From positions 4,980,001 to 5,044,000 of the forward strand of contig JAWQUS010000003.1 in assembly GCA_036365455.1 (NCBI GenBank): a DNA stretch of 64,000 bases, written 5' to 3'. The notes beneath the pieces were generated by a model. That model made no database searches and was not told the DNA's origin. It was given only the letters and a program-made list of their open reading frames with translations. Below are positions 42,965-52,445 of this stretch, one piece after another. This stretch comes from Macrosoma leucophasiata. Lineage: Eukaryota; Arthropoda; Insecta; Lepidoptera; Hedylidae. Every line of letters starts with the position of its first letter. The stretch's first letter is position 1. Made by a program: the position numbers and the translations under genes.

Positions 42965-43810
42965 TCATTCGTCAACCCTACCATACATGTTTATCCCATT
43001 CCGTAACATTTTATCATATTTTATCTGTACTATAATATGAAAAGCGGACGGCGCTTTCCGCCGATGCGACGACCAGCTAATCGTAGATTACCGTGTATCA
43101 ATTGATAACACTCATCAAATCTGTAGTCAGCAATATTTATTTTATGTGCAGCTCCGTTTATGTTATTTTAGCATATTTATCGATATATTGATCAATTGTG
43201 GACCGATTTAAAAATATATTTTTTTACTAAGTGCAAAACAATATTAAAAATAATCATAACACTCATAAAGTCTGTATTCTGCTGTATTTCTAAAAGAGAG
43301 GACATTTCTGTTTTTAATTGTTGTTATGTATGTTTTTATGTTTTGTCACCGATATTTTCATCTCCTACACCCAGAGTTTGAACTTGGTATGAAGGCCTAG
43401 CAGTAATGGTCTAAACCATACTACCAATGGTACAGACCATTACTGCTAAACTCACGATAAAATATAATTTATCGTCGAAAATTGTGTAATGTAATATAGG
43501 TAATAGAAGCAAAGAAAAACAGTATACATTAGGTTAAATATTTATTTAAATTAAAAAATAAATTAATCAGCCCTACCATGCGAGTACATGCTTATCCGTG
43601 CCACTTTATCACGTCTGTTCTATAACATGAAAAGCGGACGGCGCTTACCACCGACGCGACGACCAGCTAATCGAAGATTAACGTGTATCAATTGATAACA
43701 CTCATCAAATCTGTAGTCTGCTATATTTCTTTTATGAGCGACTGTTTATGTTATCTTTTACTATGACATTTGTAGCAAGTGCAAAACAATGTTGATAATA
43801 ATCATGACTT
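42965..43810. repeat. Direct duplication, period about 590 bp
   Basis: GAAAAGCGGACGGCGCTT and GACGACCAGCTAATCG, then GTGTATCAATTGATAACACT occur at about 43036-43110 and 43628-43700. Similarity extends over about 200 bp each side-by-side copy, and CAACCCTACNATAC...TTTATCC also occurs at about 41125. A hairpin at 43398-43448 (TAGCAGTAATGGTCT, 15 bp perfect stem) lies between. Confidence 0.55.
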
Positions 43811-43889
43811 CATTATAACCAACGGTATAGGTAAGTGGGTTTTTCCCAATCAGTAATTTTGGTAATGTCCCGGAGTTTGAATAGCCTAG

Positions 43890-44195
43890 AATTATGTAGT
43901 AATACCACACATAACTTTTTAAATATCGGTGTTATTTGTTAGTTTAACTTCACGCTGGTATTATCTGAAGAGGTAAGTAAGGAAACAAAGGTAAATGCAT
44001 GCATTCAAGCATACACGCAAACACCCACGATCCGCCAGTTGCGTTTTATCCCATATTATTATCAATATCATGGAATCCCATACTTACCAAAATTAAATCC
44101 CAGCCGCAGCAGTCTGCAAGACCTCAAGATACCATAAGTAATTTTTGCGTTAATCCTGAACGCTACGCAAGGCGTTTACGAAATCGATTTTATAT
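43890..44195 (-). repeat. D repeat, copy 2
   Basis: Inverse of 40170-40445: AATATCGGTGTTATTTGTTA to CGCAAGGCGTTTACGAAATC. Confidence 0.55.
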
Positions 44196-45280
44196 TTTTC
44201 AATTTAATTTATTATGTGTTTTTGATTATTATAAGTGGTTATTCACTCTCGGTTAGTTTAAAAAAAAATGACGATGTAAAAGTGCTCTCCAGGAGCCTAA
44301 TTATATGAAATAAATGAATAAACTGATGGAGGTAGCTACATATATTTTTTTTAATTTCTGTCAGACAAATGGGCGACATTTGTCTGCCATTCTTTCGAAG
44401 GTCTACCACTAGATTACGCTGTTTGGGTATCTATCACCGGAAGGCCATACATCAGGAACATACACGGATATACAGTCCGACAACTGAGTGATCCTATGTG
44501 GGTTCTATTTTTTTTTTGGGACTTAACCCATAAAAAGGCAAAACCAGTTGTGACTTATGTATGAGTAATAATTAAGGGTGGATTTCACTGTTTGCTCTTT
44601 TAACTGAGGTTAATAAGCGCGTTTTAGTTTATAATTTGTATCCAATTTCAGCTTAATCACGATCAGTTTTCGTCGGTAAAAGCCAAATAGTGTTATTGAA
44701 CGATTTGGATCTTACTGACGAACTTAACACGTGTTTTACTATAATTGATCGCGTTTTATTACGACGGTGAAATCGGTCTTTAATAGTATTTATGGAATTA
44801 TTTTTATCTAATATAAGAAGTCTTTAAACAGCATCCATTGGTTTTATTCCAACACGCTCCTACCTCCCGACATCGCCAGGATTATTCCTAACACAGATTA
44901 ATTACTGTTCCATTCATGCAATCAAATAAAGGGTGCGGTTTTCCTGGAACTTCGGAACCGTCAGGAAGATAAGCTGATAAGCTTAATTGATAAACAACTG
45001 TGGTCAGGGAAAGTTTTTCTGTCAACTATATACAGTACCTACTTAATTAATTTTCTGCTTACGCGTAGTAAGTGAGTGAGTAAAAGCACTTTAATGTGTA
45101 CTACTACATTGTCTAAGAATCACACTAATTACACATTGATTAAAATCAGAAGAAAAAGCATAATCGTAGTGTAGCGCAATTTCGCGTGTCTTTCTGTCCA
45201 TCAGTTTCAGCTAATTTGGCTGGGCCGAGTAGGTACCTATAGCTAGATTGAGTTGAAATGTTTATATACCTAACAATTTT
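44196..45280. other. Unassigned AT-rich
   Basis: CAGACAAATG at about 44363 is inverted at about 44378. No gene seen. Confidence 0.3.
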
Positions 45281-45584
45281 ACTGCCTCAGTAGCCTAGTG
45301 GTAGCAGGCTACTACTACTACGCTGGGGTCCTCGGTTCGATTCCCGGGTCGGGGATATTAGAGATAACGGTGTAAAATCTTTTATTTCTGGTTCTATTGC
45401 GATTTTTCCATTTTCTGGAAGGGTCCCAGTACCTCGAAGTTTGGTAATGTGCGAGATGTCAATAGGTTCGCCACCTGTTACATGGGCCAAAACGTAATCG
45501 TATCGTGGGTGTTTGCATGTATGATTGAATGCATGCATTTACCTCTGCCTACCCCTTCGGGGATTACAGGCATGAATTTACGTT
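45281..45584 (+). repeat. SINE C, near full length
   Basis: ACTGCCTCAGTAGCCTAGTG head, CGGTTCGATTCCCGGG T arm, body, and TACCCCTTCGGGGATTACAG tail. Confidence 0.7.
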
Positions 45585-46187
45585 ACGTTTACCTAACTAT
45601 AATATTATGTAAATCACTCAAACATGGACGAGTAAAGTAAATACCTAAATGGTTTAAAAATATCAATGATACATTGATTCTCTTATTTATCCTTAAAAGT
45701 GACTTTAATGAGCCATTTTAATAGGATAAACTTACGACAAATAGAAGAATAAAAGAAACAACCTATTTCATGTGTCAGAGTTTATTATGAGAATCTCAAA
45801 CAAATGTTTTTTAACTGTTTTTATAATTTTGTAGTTATTAAAAAAAATAGAAAAAATTGTATGTACCTATTTCCTGCCTTTATCTTCAAAATTGCTATTG
45901 TACCTACCTGTAATTTAGAAAAACAGAAGATCGTTTTTAAATTACAAATTTAATAAACTACAGACAAACCTGTATAATTAGACTGGTATGATGAACAACA
46001 CATTCAAAACTGCTACGTCACGGTCAATTGCATTCAAACTGAAGTAGGTATACAAGAAAAACAAGATTTAATTACGTCACAAACTAATGAGTGACGTGGG
46101 AACTCTGCCTCGTTGTAATTGCATCAACCATGAAAGTTGAATAGGTAAGTAATGACGTTTTGTTCGCATACTTATTATAGGTATCAC
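45585..46187. other. Unassigned AT-rich
   Basis: No supported feature. Confidence 0.3.
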
Positions 46188-46580
46188 TAGCGGTCCACCC
46201 CGGCTTCGCACGGGTGAAATGTTACTTACATTGCTTACCTGAATAAAAAGTGAACCTTGGTCTGGGGTGCTTTTACGTTAAATTATTCCTTCTGTTGTAA
46301 AATTATTGAGTAACGTCAATCATTACGTCAGCTGTCATCTGTCTACGAGTTTACGTTCGGATACATGCAACAGCAAAAAACATAAACCATGTTTCAATTA
46401 TTTTAATGTGAAGATCCATTTAAAAACGAAAGAACCTCTGAACAGTAAAAAGTATCCTATGTGTTACAGCCATATATACTTTGCCGTGTTCAAAATTTCA
46501 TCGAAATCCGTCCAGCCGCTTTAGCGAGATTTAGCAACAAACAGAAAACAGACATCAATACTTTCACATTAATAAATAGA
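46188..46580 (+). repeat. K-type repeat, near full length
   Basis: CTAGCGGTCCACCCCGGCTT start, AAATTTCATCGAAATCCGTC-CAGCCG near the end, and TTCACATTAATAAATAGAAG terminus. These are typical of lepidopteran genomes. Confidence 0.6.
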
Positions 46581-46890
46581 AGTAAGATCAGAGCAGACAA
46601 TGTCTCATTAAAATTAATGCAGAAAAATATGTATTGTTAGCGTTCAGTGTTCAAAAAACTAGATTATCAAGACTTGAATGTCAAGTTTAATTATAAATCA
46701 ATTCGATTTTAGCTCGAATAAGATTAAGACTGGTTCTACTACTATTATATTTTGTGTCATTTAACTGGGGTTTCCAGAATACCTTATCTTTAAAGAGATT
46801 TTAATAAAGAAACTAATGTCAAAGATTTCTGCTTAGACAATTTTTATTTCAATTGAAAACTTATCTTCAAACTAAGTCTTCAAATAAATT

Positions 46891-46955
46891 CTGATGGTAG
46901 AGCCCCAGTGTCGGAGCTCGTAGGCGGAGGCACCATCGCAATTACCTACTTACAT
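46891..46955 (+). repeat. A 5' fragment
   Basis: CTGATGGTAGAGCCCCAGTG to CATCGCAATTACCTAC. Confidence 0.45.
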
Positions 46956-47817
46956 ATAAGAAAGTTGAGTCCTACGATATTTTTAAATTACAGGGTTCAC
47001 ACAAGGTACATTAAAAAATATAGAAAATTGAGATAAGGGGCTCAAGCCAAATTATCCGAGCTCAGCCTAGTCACGACAAATCTTAAATAGTATTCCAGTG
47101 ATTATGGCAACTTTATCATAGTTAATAAATAGAGGATTAGCCCACAGTCTAAAGAAAACGAACATGTTAAGTGATTGGCCTATGTCAATCGTACTAAAAA
47201 TTAAAATTACAATTTCTCCCCAAAAGGCCGTTCAAAAATACGTCTTGCAAAAATAAGCTTTAACTGACCCCTCACCCCTATTTTCAGGCTGTGTCACCCT
47301 GTCTGCGACCCCCCTAAAAATATTACGTCACAAAAACTAAGACCCTACCCTGAATGTGACAAATTTTAATTAATAATGCACAAATATTGAGATTTAAAAA
47401 TATTTATTGGATTTTTATAATTAAATGTCAATAAACATATTTTATAACGAATATTTTAATGAAATGCGAACGTCACGTTGCCGGAGACTCCCGTCCCCCC
47501 CATCACATCTTGTCACGCTCAGCGAGACCCCTCTCCCCTATGTATGCGAACGTATTTTATGAATGACCCCAAATGAACACCTTCAGCGAAATAAATGCGT
47601 TCAGTATTATATTATACTTCATCAATCTATAGAAATATATTATCATCAATTAGTGGCAAAGTGACTTACGAGCTCTTCAGACGAGACGGTTCCCCTTGAC
47701 ACCATTATCGAACGTTAATGACAATATGCTATTCAATTCTCTCTAACGGACCAATATGAAATGGATCGTCGATACGTTAATGTGAAATCGATGCTTTTAT
47801 CTTCAACGATATAAACT
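46956..47817. other. Unassigned, C-rich patches
   Basis: 47265-47320 and 47480-47570 have ACCCCTCACCCC and GTATTTTATGAATGACCCC motifs that look like decayed repeats. No gene seen. Confidence 0.3.
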
Positions 47818-48669
47818 ACTAGCGGCTAGCCCCGTCTTCGCACGGGTAAAATGTTACTTACATTAACTACTTCTGATACGGTACTTATTTATAGGGTTAT
47901 TTTGGCCTTAAAACCCCTGTATTTTATTTCTTTATTTTATATTTTATGCACAAAAATTATACATAAGGCGGACTTAACGCCACTAGGAATTTTCTACCAG
48001 TCAACCTTTGTGTAGTTAAGATAACAACGAAATTAGGTGCAGCATTGGTACAAATATTTGAAATTGGTAAAAAATACAAATACATTCTTAAAAACAAGAT
48101 AACGAATGTACATAATCATAATATAAAAAATATATACGTAAATACCTACATATGTACATATTTAAATATTATGAATATATAAACATATGGCTAAATAGAT
48201 ATGATAAATACATAAAATTATAATAGGAATATCTCAATTAATGTCAGACTTGCGATGTCAGCTTCTAGTTTACCAAATTAAAAAAATGTTCCCGTATATG
48301 TATCTATCACATACATACTGTCAACCCCAAAAACACACCCTGGAGTCGAATTTTGCATAATCCCGACTTAGGTTTACACCCACGTACTAAAAAATACCAT
48401 TACATAAAAAAAAGAAAGTTGATATAGGCCTCAAATATGCCTTCGTCTCTTATATTTGATTATATGAATAATCGCAGTCTATGATACCCATCAAACGTTT
48501 TTCGTGAACGATAACAGGCTGCATGGTGATAAAGTAATTCGTTCCACATGCAAGGTGTTCTTACGATATTTAATTTTATCATTTACAAAATGTTATGAAA
48601 GATAGGCATATCGACTAATCTAGGTCTTTTGATATTTATATGATACTATAGAGGTATAATTCTATGTAT
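47818..48669. other. K fragment then AT-rich DNA
   Basis: 47818-47880 is a K 5' end (ACTAGCGGCTAGCCCCGTCTTC). The rest is AT-rich and unassigned. Confidence 0.35.
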
Positions 48670-48860
48670 GATACTAGCTGTTGCCCGCGGCTCCGCCCGC
48701 GTGGATGTCGTTTTATAAATAACTAAGTAGCCTATGTTCTTTCTCAAAGTCAGCTTTATCTCTGTACCAAATTCCATTAAAATCGGTTCACTCGTTTGGA
48801 TGTGAAAAGGTAACAGACAGACAGACAGAGTTACTTTCGCATTTATTATATTAAGTAGGG
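48670..48860 (+). repeat. K-type repeat, full length
   Basis: ATACTAGCTGTTGCCCGCGG to TTCGCATTTATTATATTAAG, with AAAATCGGTTCACTCG and (CAGA)n between. Confidence 0.65.
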
Positions 48861-49019
48861 AAGTATTTACATTATAATAATGTAAATATTTTTTTTTTTT
48901 AAATCATATCTGTCATCATCAGCATCATCATTGCAGCCGAAAAACGTCTTCTGCTTTAATATGTTTTATTTGTGTGTACAATAAAGAGTATTGTGTGTGT
49001 GTTATGGTGGATATCAAAC

Positions 49020-49500
49020 GCATCCATAGTATAGCTGCATACCACATCTCTGGTGGAAAATCAGTCGAAGGGGGAGATCCATGCGATCACCAATTTTTTT
49101 TAGTGTAATGGAAGTGGCAAACAAGCGTGCAGTTCACATTGATGTTAAGTGATGACTGCAGCCTATAGACTCACTCCTGAGGCCTAAGGTGTAATGGTCC
49201 TGTGCCGGAATTTACAGAGCCGTACATTACCACCTGAACACGATAGTGCTGAACACTACCATTTAGCGGCAAGTTTATTAGGTAATGCGGTGGTGCCTAC
49301 GCCCGCGAGCTCCATCACTGGAGCTCTACCACCAGTGAATAGCACATCTCTGGTGGAAAAGCACCTCTAGGGGGAGATATACTCTAATCGCCAATCCATT
49401 CGATCGCCTATCCGCATGTAACGATGTATCCGTATATCTCCCCCTAAGGGTACTTTTTGGAAGAATTCTCCACCAGTAGAGGACGATGGGGTCGCCACGT
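49020..49500. mobile_element. Palindromic element beside an A insertion
   Basis: CACATCTCTGGTGGAAAA...GGGGGAGAT occurs at about 49041-49080 and 49344-49380 in direct orientation, and inverted at about 49436-49485 (ATCTCCCCCT...TCTCCACCAGTAGAGG). The second and third form a palindromic MITE of about 140 bp. Confidence 0.5.
49094..49336 (-). mobile_element. A retroposon, full span with small deletion
   Basis: T-run at 49094-49101 to GAGCTCTACCACCAGT, inserted between the two direct copies of the CTCTGGTGGAAAA segment. Confidence 0.65.
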
Positions 49501-49984
49501 CCCAACGCCATCTCTCCATCGGAACATCTGCCTTTACTTTTAGGATAACAGCTCACAAATTTTGTAATTCAAAAATAAATACTCAATTCTGAATCATAAT
49601 TTCTGGTTCTTGAGACAAAATAATTGTGAGATAGAGTATTATCAGACAAAGCCTCTTGCAAATTGTTTTTCAAACTCGAATTTAAATTCTTGCACTGTTG
49701 CTGCAAAATTTTGCTCGATTTGCTTTAAATGATCCCGCCGCTTTGATTTTAGGACAGAAAGGATTAATTTATTTCAGCAATATAATATCATGAACTTTGA
49801 AACGGCGAAATTCATAATTGAAGGTGTCTTTTGTGGGTGAAATTTGTACAAACTAACTGAAAAGGTGCGTCATAGAACTTAGGGCTGAGGGATGGGGTTT
49901 CAACAATCCGAGTTATGGGCAGTGGCGGCGCGAGACTTAATTTCAAAGTAGGCAAGCTATATCTATACTTATATTAATATTATC
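49501..49984. other. Unassigned
   Basis: No supported feature. Confidence 0.3.
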
Positions 49985-50345
49985 TATAATAATAATAAAT
50001 AATAATGGCAACCCATTATACGTCCCACTGCTGGGCACGAGTCTCTCCCCTTTTTGGGGGGAGGCCTGGAGCTTACTCCACCACGCTGCTCCAATGCGGA
50101 TTGGTGGAGGTGGGTGGGTTAGTGGCCAACCCGCTGTCGGATGTTTTCAAACCGCCCATAAGGCCTCCGACAAGGTTTAACGACTGCTATCTATCGATAG
50201 CAACCGGGACCGACGGCTTAACGTGCCCTCCGAAGCACGGAAACGCGCATTTAATTTGCCACTAGCGGTCACCCATCACACTACCCGACCGCGCCCGTAG
50301 TGCTTAACCGAATGTGTTGTTGCCAAAAATAAATAGTACAATTAA
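49985..50345 (-). mobile_element. H LINE 3' end, longest copy
   Basis: The minus strand reads TGCTTCGGAGGGCACGTTAA, CCACCTCCACCAATCCGC, AGGCCTCCCCCCAAAAAGGG, CAGCAGTGGGACGTATAATG and ends in an (ATT)n-like tail. Its upstream edge (50318-50345) is GTGTTGTTGCCAAAAATAAA, the same 3' tail as the G elements. It represents the C-terminal or 3' UTR part of an RTE-like or other LINE; no RT motif is included. Confidence 0.55.
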
Positions 50346-50481
50346 TAAGAGAACAGCGACATCTTAACGATATTGTATAAACTGCAAAGTCTATCATATC
50401 GGTTGTATAGCTATTAATTGTTTATCAAAGGATGTCGTTATAAATCAAAAAGGGAAAGCAAAATTTGATGTATCGGTGTGG

Positions 50482-50640
50482 GACTTCGGTAAGCGGCTGG
50501 ACTGGTTATCCTGAGGTCGCCGGTTCGATTCCTGCCCGCAGTTAAATTTTTCTTTCTTTTTTTTCTTTGATTTCTATAGTTTACTCGCTTGTGTTATTGC
50601 CAAAAATAAATAGTATAACTCTGGACTAGCATAAGTTCTG
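50482..50640 (+). repeat. G3: tRNA-like element with D-arm deletion
   Basis: GGACTTCGGTAAGCGGCTGG lacks the D arm. CCGGTTCGATTCCTGCC, the T-rich body and TGTGTTATTGCCAAAAATAA follow. Confidence 0.5.
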
Positions 50641-50942
50641 TTTTTCAACTTCATTTCTGTTTTTCAATATAAAAGAACACACCTAACACATAAACATAAA
50701 TTAATGTTAAACCAGGAGAAAACAGATGACGAGAGGATAAAAATTAAGATTAACATAAAATCCAGAAATGTTTGATAACACACCATGAGTTATCGCATTT
50801 GTTTTAAAAATTAATGAACATCTTCCTGTAAATATTGACGTTCCCACAAACAGCTAATGTGATGCTATTTTTTTAATCTGTATGTATCGCGCGATTGGAT
50901 TATGAGTATAAATATAAGTTTTAACGAAATTTTGTTGTTAAG
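50641..50942. other. Unassigned
   Basis: No supported feature. Confidence 0.3.
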
Positions 50943-51190
50943 GCAGAGAATATGTAATAATACTACGTATAGAATGGACACTTCGACATCCCGCCTGTTT
51001 TCCCCGCATCACCCAACCACCTCCCCTCTTATGGGCGACGGTAGGTATTTTCTACGTGCTACGCACACAGGTGCACGTGTAAATACACGTCACTGATTGA
51101 TGTCTGTGTAATGGAGACCAAATTGAGCGTTTGTATGGAATTTTGGCGGAATGTCCGCGGTGTGGTAAAGGTTTGTTTTACGTTCTTACG
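50943..51190 (-). repeat. N repeat, copy 2
   Basis: GGCAGAGAATATGTAATAAT to AATGTCCGCGGTGTGG, the inverse of 39115-39352. Confidence 0.55.
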
Positions 51191-51252
51191 TTTCACGAAA
51201 CTATTGCAGTTATCATCAGCTTATAGGTCTCATCAGTTAACTAAAAAAAATA

Positions 51253-51370
51253 CGTTTACACTCACAGCCCCACACTAGGTATAAACCTGTGTCGTCGATG
51301 TGTCAGGATCGAACACGCGATCCTTCAAATCAAACGGTCGACTCACACCGATGGACTAACCGGGTCGTCA
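51253..51370 (-). repeat. SINE B with internal deletion
   Basis: Head (TGACGACCCGGTTAGTCCAT in reverse) and tail (CGTTTACACTCACAGCCCCA) are present. The middle is lost. Confidence 0.55.
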
Positions 51371-51448
51371 GATCCGTTTTCCTCCTGTGTTCAGTTTAAG
51401 TCCTTCCACTCATGTCCTATAGACTGAATTTCGGCCACGGCAGCCAAT

Positions 51449-51552
51449 TTCCAACGCACACATTTAAACATCTCGACTTGTGCTTGTACAGAGGGGAAAG
51501 CCTGTATATGGCTACTCCCCTCCGGTCGACCGGTGGCCCGTGTTGCTCTATG
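51449..51552. repeat. Fragment of the 41291-type hAT MITE
   Basis: CGCACACATTTAAACATCTC, GAGGGGAAAGCCTG and TATGGCTACTCCCCTCCGGT-CGACCGG to GTTGCTCTATG match the 41291/41873 elements. Only one TIR is evident. Confidence 0.5.
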
Positions 51553-51623
51553 GTACCGCCATCGACTATAGAACCAAAGGAAAGCTGATTGGTCTGTAAG
51601 TACCGACTATCTATTTCAATAAT

Positions 51624-51955
51624 GCAGCGGTACACCCTCGAACTCCGTCACTCCACTGTTAGAATGAATCCTTTCCAAGTTTTTTTATATTACAAAGGTG
51701 GCAAACACGCATGCAGTTCACATGGATGTTAAGTGTACACAGTGTGTGTATAGACATTAGATGTTAGACATACCTATAGACATTAGACTAAAACTAAAGG
51801 TCATAATGCAGATGCGTTGCCACTTGCCGCCCCTGAGACCTTATAGTCTCTATGTCTCTGTGATAGTTATTACGAGGCCATACATTATCATCTAACCGGA
51901 ACACGTCAGTGCTGAACACTACCATTTGGCGGCTCATAGATTAGGTAAAAAAAGT
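51624..51955 (-). mobile_element. A retroposon, old subfamily
   Basis: 51680 T-run to 51950 (CATTTGGCGGCTCATAGATT) is a 5'-truncated copy. A separate A 5' scrap is at 51624-51659 (CACCCTCGAACTCCGTCACT). Confidence 0.5.
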
Positions 51956-51997
51956 TATGTTTTTTATTTTCTCCACAATGTTTTCTTAAGTTAATTA

Positions 51998-52204
51998 TGA
52001 CGATCCGGTTAGTCCAGCGGTGCGAAACCACCGTTTGATTCGAAGGGTCGCGAATTCGATCCCCGCACCGCAACAAATATTTGTATAGCCTACAGATATT
52101 TGTTTCGGGTCTGAGTGTTTGTGTATGTGTTGTATGTGTACAACAGCATCTACGACACAGGTTTATATAATACCTAATGTGGAGCTGTGAATGTAAGCGT
52201 ATAA
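51998..52204 (+). repeat. SINE B, near full length
   Basis: TGACGATCCGGTTAGTCCAG head, GAATTCGATCCCCGC T arm, CCTACAGATATTTGTTTCGG body and GAATGTAAGCGTAT end. Confidence 0.7.
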
Positions 52205-52274
52205 TGGTAGGTAAGAAAGTAGATACATGAAACGAAACTTATTTAAAAAAATATATTTATTTATTCTGGGTATT

Positions 52275-52325
52275 GTAGAGGGAGCGCTTAAACTATTACC
52301 TAGTTTGAGCGCTCCCTCCCTCTAC
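52275..52325. other. Hairpin
   Basis: GAGGGAGCGCTTAAACTA pairs with TAGTTTGAGCGCTCCCTC across a short loop, with one wobble. No associated gene. Confidence 0.5.
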
Positions 52326-52445
52326 CCTGTGCTATGAGTCTCCTGGTCTCAGGATTTTGTCCACTTATTTACTTGTAAGATTTTAGTAATAGCTCATGAG
52401 AGTAATAGGTATAGAGAATTAAATACTATTAAGTAAATTATACTT

